Position numbers and translations under genes: made by a program. This document shows positions 23,101-35,100 of a stretch of 64,000 bases of DNA, in pieces. Origin of the DNA: Thysanoteuthis rhombus (taxonomy: Eukaryota > Mollusca > Cephalopoda > Oegopsida > Thysanoteuthidae); NCBI GenBank assembly GCA_963457665.1, contig OY735212.1, forward strand, positions 353,501 through 417,500, in the 5' to 3' direction. Below the pieces are notes generated by a model. That model did no database searches, was not told the origin of the DNA, and saw only the letters and a list, made by a program, of their open reading frames with translations. Positions within the stretch are counted from its first letter, which is position 1; every line of letters begins with the position of its first letter.

Positions 23101-26100
23101 CAATACTCTAACATATACAGGGTTTACACCTTGGCGGGTGATAGAAGAAATTCCCAACGTCATTGATGTTGAGTCGCAGGCCTTCTTGAAGTCTATAAAT
23201 ACTACCACTACTGGCATTCTATATTCTGTTGCTTTCTCTTCCAGTTGGTTTATTGAATGGAGATGGTCCATGGTTGAGTAGCTTCTTCCAAAGCCAGCTT
23301 GTTCCAGTGGTTGGTTTTCATCTAATGTTTTAATGATTCAGTTGGTGATAACTTTGAAAACTTTGTAGATGCAGTTGGGTAGACTTATTGGTCTATAGTT
23401 GTTGAGGTCTTTTGGTTTCCTTTTTTTTATGTAACAGCATTATGATTGCAGTGTTCCAAATGGTAAAATCTCAGATGAAACCAAGAACCTCATAGAAGAA
23501 CAGAGGAAGTGCAAACCAACAAAAAATAACTAGAGAAAATTGAAGCAACAAAACTGAATAAAACCATCCAAAAGAAATGAAGAAAAGACAAAAGGAGGTA
23601 CATGATGGTTATCATCGAAACAATTCTCAGAAAAGGTTGGGGCTTCAAAGCTATTAAGAAAAAACCCTCAACACATGACAGAACAGATAACTAGAGTACT
23701 ATAAGAATTCTGACATTCAACTTTTCATTATTCATGTTCATGTCAAAATCACTTAAGGGTTGTTGGTCTTTGAAAGAAATGGCAGAGCCAGGGCCATTTT
23801 AAGAATATTTGAGGCTCCTGGGCAAAGCAATATACTGGATTTGGCCTGCCAGCCATAGTGCCTACCCTGATTTAATACATGGATTCAATTAAAAGTCAAG
23901 AACTGATTTAAACCTGAATGTAAACGTAAGTTTTGAGAAGGTTCTCTATGCCTGCTAATAAATAATATGAACCTTTAATTTTCATTATTCAAATTGAATT
24001 TTAGGTCCCCTAAAAACTCTGGAGACCCTGGGCAACAGTTTCAGGGTCCCCGAAATTCAATTTGAAAAACATAAGTTATGGCCATATTATTGAATAGCAG
24101 ACATAGAGAACGTTCTGTAAATCTCAATTAAATCTGCCAGGTGTCTCCATACAATAGGACAGCCCTGGGCACAGCTTGTTTTTTAATCCACCTACTCTAC
24201 CTCCCACCCACTTCATTTTCTTTGTTGTTGAGATATTTTGTTCGTTTGTATTTCATACAGAACCTAAGGTGAGTTTTTTCTCTCTTTTTTCACTCTTTTT
24301 TCTCTCTCTTTTCACTCTTTTTTCTCTCTCTTTTCACTCTTTTTTCTCTCTCTTTTCACTCTTTTTTCTCTCTCTTTTTCTGTTTTCTCTCTCTTTTTCT
24401 GTTTTCTCTCTCTTTTTCTGTTTTTTCTCTCTTTTTCTGTTTTTTCTCTCTTTTTCTGTTTTTTCTCTCTTTTTCTGTTTTCTCTCTTTTCTCTCTCTTT
24501 TTCTGTTTTCTCTCTTTTCTCTCTCTTTTTCTGTTTTCTCTCTTTTTCATCTCTTCTCTCTCTTTTCCCTTTTTTTCTCTCTTTTTCCTCTCTTTTCTCT
24601 TTTTTCTCTCTTTTTCCTCTCTTTTCTCTTTTTTTCTCTCTTTTTCCTCTCTTTTCTCTTTTTTTCTCTCTTTTTCCTCTCTTTTCTCTTTTTTTCTCTC
24701 TTTTTCCTCTCTTTTCTCTTTTTTTCTCTCTTGTTCTGTTTTCTCTCTTTTTTTCTCTCTTTTTCCTCTCTCTTCTCTTTTTTCTCTCTTTTTTTCTCTC
24801 TTCTCCCTTTTTTCTCTCTTTTTTTCTCTCTTCTCTCTTTTTTTCTCTCTTTTTTTCTCTCTTCTCTCTTTTTCCTCTCTTCTCTCTTTTTTCTCTCTTT
24901 TTCCTCACTTTTTCTTTTCTTTTTATTCCTGCATGCACATAATCTCAAACACACCACTCATGTAATAAGAGAGACTGCTTTACTACACCTTAATTAAAAT
25001 TCATCACTCTTTGTATAATGAAGATTTGATTTTTTTCAATTTGACTCTACAGATTGTGTCTGCTTTTTTATTTCTTATTTTTCCGTCAGGTCATGTGGTT
25101 CAGCAGTGGTGGCACAAAGTCTGTGATACATACGGATGCTGTGGATAATATGAACTGCGTATATCGAGGAGACAAGGAACTTTTCTTTGTGGATCCAAAA
25201 TACAAGGATAAAGTGTGACTCCATTTTCCTTCCTTCCCACCATGATTGCTTCTTCCTTTGGAAATTGCAATTCGTTTTCCTTTGTCAAAATTTTTTGTCT
25301 AAATCTGCATGTTTTTTTTTTTTACGGGTCAAGATGTCAGAAATTGCTAATTAGAGAATTTTCAGTGGAATTAGTGACATTTTCATTTGATTTATAATAA
25401 TAAAGAAAAAGTTAAAAAAATTTTTTTTATAAAATCTGTAATATTTTAATGAAGTGAATGACAATTGAAATCACGTTTGTTCTTTTTTTTTAATGATGTA
25501 TACAGTAGTTCCTCTAATGTTGGTTTGGGGGGCAGACCTCTCATGAAATTTCAATTTTGCAAATAATTTTTGGTCTTCGCCCCCCCCCCAAACCAATATC
25601 TTATGACAAAAAGTCAAAATCATTAAAAACCTAATTTTATTTTTGGAATTTTTGTTTTATTAGGAAAACTGGATTGGTGAAAAATGAGTTAAAAACTAGA
25701 AATATTTTGAATATAGATCACAAAATATCTAGACAAACATTAAACTAAACATTTGCAATAGAAATTTGCATTTGAAAAATTTTCTGAATAATTTGATTAT
25801 TTTTGAAAATTCTTTTTTCATTCTTTCACTTTTTGCCCAACTCAGATTTTGTTAACTATAATGCAACAATATGCCTTATCAAAAATAATGTGTGGAAAAA
25901 AGAATAATACGCTGGAAGTATATTTTTTGGTGTCTGTGTTTTTCACTCTTTTCTCCTCCCCCAATAGAAGCTTTCTGTGAGTATGAAAGGCTAGAGAGGT
26001 CAAATCCTTTTCGATTCTACAGAGAAACCGATATCAATGTTCATTTCAAGTTGGGGTTTAAAGTAATTTAAATAATATCGACTTGCAGTTTCCTTCATTT

Positions 26101-29100
26101 GCGTTTGGGTATATTATTTGTTTTTCCTTGGTGAATAGAAAATGAAGGCAGATAACAGCATAGAGATTTCTTTTAATACATGTTGTGATATCCCAGGTTG
26201 CATCTATTTCACCTCTGTAATTTGCCTTTTCTTTTCACTCTCTGAGGAAAAATAAAAAACTGTTATCCAATACATTTTTGTCTGAAGAACTTGAAATAAA
26301 TATGACATATCAAACTTTGCGGTTTTTGCTCTTTACTATTTGAAAGTCATTCTAGAGACGATTAGAGTAGACTGTATCAGGTTTTTCAAGTGTTCTCTGC
26401 TGTTATACTTTCTTCAATTGAAGTGTTGATATTTTTGATTAAATTTTGGTTGTAAACTTGAAAAAAAATTTGGCACAAAATGGCAGTGTTTATCGCCCAC
26501 CATAAAAAAATCATCCATTGGGGATCTTGAATGATCTCTAAGGTCAATGTCATTTAGCCTATTACCTTCGAGAAGATGTACCCGTATGCCCAACTCCAGC
26601 GTCTTTAGTACAGAATTGTGGCCTACAACTTTGAAAATTTGTTAGATTTGATCTGTAGTGTCCTCAAATGCTATCTGAGGTCAACTCTGCATTGCATATG
26701 ACTTTCGTCATGGAAGGATTTATTGCTATGCCTGATTTCAGTTTCATAGGTGCTAACTTAGAGCCAGAAGCTTGGAGGATTGTTTTGAAATGACCAGAGA
26801 TCAGCTCTGGTGATTTTGAATGACCTCAGAAGTCAACATCTCATAGATTGTGATCTTCACGTTGAGAAGATGTACCCATATACCAAATTTCAGCATTCTT
26901 GGTGCAAAATTGTGAATCACAAATCTAATAATTGGCTAGAAATGATGTATGAGGTCGACTTTACATAACGTATATGGTAAGTGGACCTCTTCAGTGTACT
27001 TGCAGAATATTCGGTTGATAGTCCTCAAAGTTCTATCTCTCTGGTCAACACATTATTCTTGCGTCCATTCCACTTTTCAAAACAGTCTATGTAGTCCTCT
27101 TTTGAAATTACAATCAGCTACTTCATCACATTCTCATTAATCTCATCCACTGTCTAAAATCAATCCTGTTTCTTTTATGGCTACAATGATTGAGTGAATT
27201 TCTGTTGTTTGTTGTTTCAGATTGTCTTGAGAGAAATTGGTGCTTATTCTGATATTGATGTTGACAGGTAAGACACTTCTTTTCTAATGATTAATTATTC
27301 AAGTTTATTTCATAGTTATTATCAATTAAAGCTTACTCCTAAAACTTGTTAAATATGCCAATGATTACTGCATATTTCAGACAAGACAAGACCCCTGATT
27401 TCAGTTTGAATTTCATGGTTATAGCTCTGTTTTTCATACCTGGCCTTTGCTTTTGACCCCATTTTAGGATGTGTTTTGGATGCTTCAAGTGTCGTCTTAT
27501 ATGCCAAAATATACAAAGAGTTATAGAAAATTGACAGGAAAATAAATTTCATTCGAGGTTTGCAATTTGCTTGCAATAGATACACTGATGTTGAAATACA
27601 TATTTGTATGATTTATTCATATCTAAATAATCCTGTCATTTTTTGTAGGTTCTCTGCTAATTCATGCAATAATGTCTATGCTTCATCTCAGCTTTAAACA
27701 TACTTGTTGGCCTTGTAGTGTCATCTATACATTCTACTTTAAAACTTTCCCCTGGGGAATATTGAGGATAAATGCCAAATTTGGTTGGGTGAATTGGACA
27801 TTTGATTGATGTGCACAACTACTACCATCTGTATATTCCTTCTTCATGCTAAGGATCATGCTTTGGAGAGAATTGAAAGAGAAATACAAAAACAGTCTAT
27901 GCTGCACACTGCCCCCCCCCCCTTGATCAGCAAAGCAATACCCAAACCTCTGTACAGAAAATGGGCAGCAGACAACCAAAAGATCATTTTGTTGAGGAGT
28001 GAAATGCTATCTTCCACCAGCATGGTGAACCCCAACCCACTGTAAAAAAAAATAGGCAGGGCACAGCCAAGAGATTTTATCAATGAGTAAAATGCAGAAA
28101 TTCAAAGTATTTGTAAATTGAAGCGAACACTGGTGAGGGTGAGAAGGAGTTGAGAAAATCATTTACATTGAAAGCAAAGAAGAGTAAAATAAGATGGAAG
28201 AGGAATAAAATAAAGGGTTGAAAGAAAAAAGAGAAGAAGAAAAACGATTCTATTGTAGAAAATAATTATTGAAAAGAAGGCATGGATTGAATGACTTGTA
28301 TAAAATAATTAGATCTTTTTGATTGAATTATTGTTCATTTATTCATTTAATTTTTTTTCTTTCAAATATGGTATTTACTTATTGTTTCCTACAAATAAAA
28401 GTGTGTATGACCAGCTGTAGTTTCTTCAATTCACAAGAGAGCTCCATTTTTCAAAAATTCTATTCGTTCAAGAGTTCCAGTATGTTTAGAAGTGGTTTCA
28501 AATGATCTATGAATTTGAGTTGATAGTTTCATTCAGACTTCATTTGTCACAAATAAACAATGTCTAGCATTACTGATCAGTACACTTATGAATAGTGTAG
28601 GTTTTGTTGTGGTATGGTTAAGGTATTGCTGTGCAAATTAAAATAACTAAGTATAAGATTAGAAAAAAACGTATCAAATTATAATAACACCTGGAACTGT
28701 ACAGTTTTGAACAGTACAGAAAATTAATGAACAAATTAACCACCTTTATTCTAGGTATACCTGTATTCTTTAAACAACTGCAGTGAGATGAGGTTTCATG
28801 ATAAGGATTCCTTTGAAGATCAATAAACCAAGGAATTTAAAACTGTACAGCAAACAAAAATACTTTATTCTTTAGTAAGAAATTATGACCCAACCTATTT
28901 TGGTAAATATGACTTGAAAAACAAAAACCTGTTCATAATTTACTTGATATTGATTGTGACCTAAAATCTTTTCTTTTCTAATCCTCCACTTGTACATTTT
29001 TCTTGATTTCTCTTTCTGCATTATACTCACCTTACATAAAGAAAATCATTTTTCTCAAATTCCTTTCATTTTTTTTATCTTGTTAGAATGGACTACACAA

Positions 29101-32100
29101 AATATCCCGAATTAGCTGACATTGAATATCATCATGTGAATATAACGGCTGGAGATTGTCTCTTCATTCCTTATCTCTGGTAAGAGACAATAATTTTTCT
29201 TTCTTAATAATCCAGGAGGATGGCTATAATGATGTCAGACTTAATCTCATGGAAAAACAAATGTCTGTTATTAGAATTGAAGAATTTATTAATGTTACAA
29301 ATTTGTGGTCCACACTTCCAATTCTCAGATAAATGATCTTGAACTGATGAATGATTCCCCCAAGGATGAATAAAATTATTTTGTGGCTGGATGAAACTAC
29401 AGATATGTATGAAAGTAGCAAGAAACATGAAGTGTGAGAGATTTGATTCACTCAAATACTTATATTTTTTATATTCAAAAAAGCAATTATTGTGTCAAAC
29501 ATGTTCAATAAGAGAACACTGTTTCTAAAAATCCAGTTCTAATGTTTTCCAACTTAATGTAAACAAGAAAAATTCTCATAAATTAGTTTTCTTCATGCAT
29601 TTTGGTGTTTCAAAAACAGGAAAAAAATGAACACTTCAGAGATAAGTTAATGCATACTTTTTGCTCAGGATACAAAATGATTTTTGCAATATAAATATAT
29701 ATAAGATGAAAATGATCAAAAATATATGGAAATTTAGTCATGGATGAATTAAATTTTGTGATAAAGACTTGAGAGTGAATGACTCTGAAATAGTTTCAGA
29801 AACACTGTTCTATGTAATCAATAATAAAATATTGATTGCATTCAAGCAGGTTTTTATAGATTTTTTTCCTAATTTCCTCCCTTCATCTGAATAATAAAGT
29901 GAGCATCTTTTTTCTCAACAACTTCAGATTGATTATCTTCATTTTTTATTGATTTACTCTTTAGTATAACTTGCATAAGAGCCGCTTTTAAGTTCAATGG
30001 AAAGTCTCTTCCTGTTGATAGACTTTATATCATAATTACAGTTATCCCTTGTTATTCGTGGGTTTTCCATTTGCTGTTTTGATAATTCACTGTCTTGAAT
30101 GATTTAATGGGAATTTAGGGGTTGTACCCTGAAAAAACTCATCATAGATATACTGTGCAGTATAAACTGAATGTAAAAAGTTGAAAAATTTAGGAAATAA
30201 TAAATGCATCATAATAATTCATGTTAATTTATTTATGTAAACCGTATAAACCTGGTTGAAAATTTGAACTTGTTCAATGTTCACATTTGTGAAACAGTTA
30301 GTCAAACGGTATTTTAAACATCAAATTTTTTTCTACTTTGATGTAAACAAATTTATTTGTTTTTCAGTAGATGAAGAATTATAAATCATTAACAATTCTT
30401 GTCCTTTTTATGTTGCTATTTAGCTTCATCTTTATATTTTTGTTGCTTTTTACTGCAACTTCTCTCAGACTGGATAAGATTTAAAAAAAAATATTAAGAT
30501 GAATGTAAATAATAGCATAAAAAGGAAAAAAAATATTAAGATGAATGTAAATAATAGCATAAAAAGGAAAAAAAAATGTTAATCACTGCACTACAGTTTT
30601 ATGAAATTTATGATTTTCATCACTTTTTTTTTTTTCTCATTTATTAGCATCTGCTGCACACTTTTATAGCAATCTTTTAAAACAAGTTGCTATAATCAAA
30701 TATTTTCTTCGAAAGTTTAATTATGGTCATAAGTGCAAGAAACTACCATAAAGTTAGTCATAAGAAGAAATACTTTGCGATACATGTAGAGAATTTCTTT
30801 GCTGATTAAGGCTATTTTCATGGTTTTTAACTGAAAAAAGTATTGATTCTGCCATAATTGATGGATCTGTCATCAGAAAAAAATGAAGTCAAATTATAAG
30901 TTTGTTATTGTATGCCTTACTGTATTCATTTATCTATTAATACTTTTACAATTTTGGAAAGTAAAGTGTTTATTGTTTATGGTACAAGATTTCTGGATTC
31001 TAGGGACTAAAAGTGCTTGGAAGAGTCAACAAAAATTATACACAGATTTTTGTATTCACAGCCTTCTGGTACCTGTAATCCACACAAACAGCAGTGGATA
31101 ACTGTATTTGCTTTTTCCTCTTATTTTCTCCAAAAGATCTATTATCAGGACTTAATAGACCTGAAGTTATCTCCCTTGGCCATGCATTATGTTAGGGCTG
31201 GGTGGGGGTCCATTTGTTCTTAATTAAATCAATTACAAGAAATCGGTGGCCTGATCCGGTATATTACTTTATTCTTTAATTTAGATCATTTTAATGGCAT
31301 TGTGCTAAGAAAAATTGTGCTACAATGTGCTGTTTTTGCTAAAGTAAGAAATATGGACAGACAAACAAATCTTTTCATTATGATATAGATACTTTGAATT
31401 TTTGTCTCAAGTTCCGAATCAACTGCATTATGGATAAAATATTGCAGATCCCTAAAGTGGATTAATAAAGCTATTAGGAGTGACATCACAATCTTTTCTG
31501 AAAACACAGGCAAAGTGACAAAATGGAGGTTTGATAAACTCACAAGTCGTGAAAGAAAATTTCAATAAACGAAATTGTTATTTTTTATCAATTTTTAACT
31601 TGAATTATATTTTGTCTTCATTTTTAGTTGAATTTTCACACAACTTTCACTCAATTCACTAGTGTGCAGCAGTGAGTGAATGTAGTATATCATGGATTGG
31701 AAATAAAGAGATTTGAACATCTTTCCCTTTTACCCCAACTCTTACCAACTGAGGTACAAAGACTCTATAGATTGCAGAAGATCAAACCTAACCTTCAAAC
31801 CTACCCTTCATTCTCCTCAGATATCTTTTCTTTTTTTTTAGATGAAGTATTTTCGACTAGTAGAGATAATACTGCTGGTACTAATACTACTACAAATGTA
31901 AACAAGTCTGTCTGCTGCAGGGTTAAATTCCACTCTAACTTCGATTCCGGTTGAAGATGATTACTGCAACTTTTTTATTATATACATAAGAAATAAAAAA
32001 AATTATGAAGATATGTATTTGTTAGTATAAATGTATTTGTTCATTAGAATGAAATAAGATTTTGTATATTTGTAAAAAAAAATTTGTAGGCTTGTCAGTT

Positions 32101-35100
32101 TGTAGAGCCAGTCACCAATCAGTTAGTTGTGATTTCAAATAATGGTAGGGAAAATATCAATTTTACATATTGGTTTGGTCTGACATAAATGCACAAACTA
32201 ACTGAAGAGTTTAATTCCCTAAATTTTGTCAGGATTAATCTTCTTCATATGATAGAAAAATAATGCCTGTACTTGAATTTGACAAATGTTTTCTTCATTT
32301 CAAGCTCAACTCATCATCACCATGTAAAAAGAATTCCATTGAATGATAAATATAGTCAGAATAAATTCTATTTATGACATCACTGGCATTTCCCTCTGGA
32401 AAACATCTGAGATAGTGAAAAAAAAAAACATCTAGAAATATCTAGATTCTGATGATTCTAGATATTGTTTATAAACCCGCCAAAACAGGGCTCTAAAACA
32501 GCTTTTTTACCTAAAATAAAGAGAACATTTCTTGAAGGAGTTTAGTGGAGTCTGTAGATAAAAAAGTATGGTCAGGAGCTCTGAAACACATGAACAAACA
32601 GACTCGCATCTAAAAAATAGGATAGAATCTTTTGCCATTTTTGATGGATACAGTTGTTCAGTAGTGATTTTGAGTTGAAATTTGTTGCTGGAATTTTTTT
32701 TGTAGGATTCACCAAGTCCGTTCGTATGGCAGCAACTTGGCTGTAAATATTTGGTGGAATCACGAAGAAGGATTGAAACTGGATACTCAAAACTGTGAGC
32801 AAGAATGTGATCCAGATGTGAATTTGTCTCAGGTGAATTTTGAAGTGGATCATGAAGTTCCAGAACAAGATGATTGGAAGTAAGTATTAACAGACGTAGT
32901 TTTTCAGGAGTGAAGATTGCGTGGGTGGAAGGTCTGTTGAAATATCTGTATAATTAAACAAGGGTAGATTCTTAGTTTCTCCGCATAAAACGGAGATAAC
33001 TACTATTTGTCTCAAAATGAATTAATTATCATCTCCCTCACCCACCCTCATGAAGGAAAAACTGAAGTATATACGTTCTGTATATTCTGATGTAAAAGTT
33101 GACAACCAATTTTTTGCCAAAAAATTTGTATCTCCTGTGAAAGTTGACCCTAGATCTTCACAAACAACAGATCAACATTTGTGAATCGAGGTATAATCCT
33201 GAACATAAATTTTACGATGAGGAAATGAATTTTTCTATGCTGTTATGTTCTGATGTACTCATCAAAACACACGTCCCAATAAATACTTCATTGGAAAATC
33301 ATAAATAAGGCCAGATTGCTATTATAGATGATGGTAGTTACATTCAATATTGATCTAGATAAACCATTGATCCTGAATCCAGCAGTGATGTGTGTTTCTT
33401 AGATGTTTCATTTTTGTTTTGTCTGCTTGCTGGTGCCGGGCATGTATAGAGTATTGTGGTAAGTAATGATAATGCACTGTTATTATAAGCCTCAAATTTT
33501 CATTTAGCTACTTTGTAATGGAGTAAAAAAGCATGTGTAAATATTTATGAAAGCTACTTGTCCTTATTTATGTGTTTAACAATATTATCGCTATAATTCA
33601 TTGTTTCTGTTTATTCATTTAGGGATGATTTGGGCTTCTGCTTATTGATATGGTATTTTGGATTGTAGTGTGAATTAAGCCTTGCAAAAGTAGCATCCGT
33701 GTGATAGTCAACCTCCATAAATATAACCTTGAGAAATATTCTAAAAAATTTGACTTTCATGCGAGTATATCTGAAAAATTATATTATTGCTTTGAATCAA
33801 TTGAATTGTTGAATTGTTTTTTTATTTGTACGCCATTTTCAACATCAAATGAGTGAGTGCATAAAATTGTTTTGTTGTTGATGCACCATTTTTTAACATT
33901 GAATGAGTTGGTGTGTGAAACATTAAAGGTTCGTGTAGAAATGAAGTTGTTTATTTGCTGTTGTTGTTAAAAAGGTAGATACAAATGAGCATCACAAACT
34001 TGGTCTTCAGATGCTTGGAAACATCAGAAACCAGGCTATTTTTTAAGAATTAGACAATTATCTCATTTCAATAATTCTGGTCCATTTCACTACTTTTTCT
34101 TCTCATTCATCCTTCTAACAGGTGGCAAATTTCTGTTTCTCTATGGGCGTGCAGGTCCCCCAGTATTTTTTTATCATACCGGACTCGTATTACCAACCCA
34201 ACCCGACTATGACTTTTTGCTAGAGGTAGGTGATATATCGACTTTATACGATATATCAATATAGAGGAACAAAAAGTGTCATGTTTAAGATGCATCAGTA
34301 GAGACCAGCACCCTATTGATGACCCGTTCAACTCGGGCAAATGATGGCAACTTGGTTCTCAACAGAAGTCAAGTCTTTTTATCTTGCAATGGATTAGTAG
34401 TACTCTTCATCCCCTTCCATAATTGATGGGTTAATGTTGAAAAAATTTTTCTGAAAATTTATATATTTTTAATATTGGATTCACAAATTTGAAAAAAACA
34501 AAATAGAGGAGCATCTAAATTGGCAACCCTGGCTGGCGACTTTTATGTTTGTTTTTGGAAAATTTGGACTTTTAGTGATAATACAAAAGGTGAATAAAGT
34601 AACATTCATTGATCAGACCTTTTTCCAATTTTTTGATTGATCTTCCCAACATAGAATGTTGCCAAAAGATGGTGGTTTCTATTGAGTGACTAGCCAAACC
34701 TGTTTTATTTAGCTTTGACACATATCATAATTATTTACAGAAACAAGTGAAGACAATCATTTTTGCATCATAGAAAATTTGACAAATTTAAAGTTTTTGA
34801 TTTTTCTAAATTCACCACAGCATGTTGTAAGGAATTAGAGGATAGTCATTGTAGTAAATGAAATAAGAAGCTATGGTAGTTCCAAGTATCAGTATAGGTA
34901 GATCTTGTTCTGTTACATACTGTAGTGTGTATCTTTGCTTAGCAGGTCATGTGATAAATTCTTTTAAAATTTTAATCCTATTTTTAAAATAAAATGTATG
35001 GAGGAATAAAAATACAGTAAACCCTTGATTTAATTGACTAATAGGGCTGAAGGGGTTCAGAATCTTGGAAAAAAGTTTTTCTTTCCAAATTTTGTTCAAA

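Larger units (their letters stand above)
29180..32705 (+). other. JmjC gene intron 5
   Basis: 3,526 bp. Holds a possible element end at 30040-30130 (ACAGTTATCCCTTGTTATTC), a repeat shared with intron 8 (30345-30480), the exact 42-bp duplication (30491-30574) and the composite repeat at 31920-32300. A cluster of ATCTAGA words lies at 32425-32470. The minus-strand frame at 32572-32868 only shadows exon 6. Confidence 0.55.

Noticed and set aside
24176-24997. 273-codon plus-strand and 208-codon minus-strand open frames
   Set aside because: Both run through the polypyrimidine satellite inside intron 2; the Phe/Ser/Leu and Lys/Arg/Glu composition simply reflects the repeat.
32572-32868. 98-codon minus-strand open frame
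   Set aside because: Exact shadow of JmjC exon 6.
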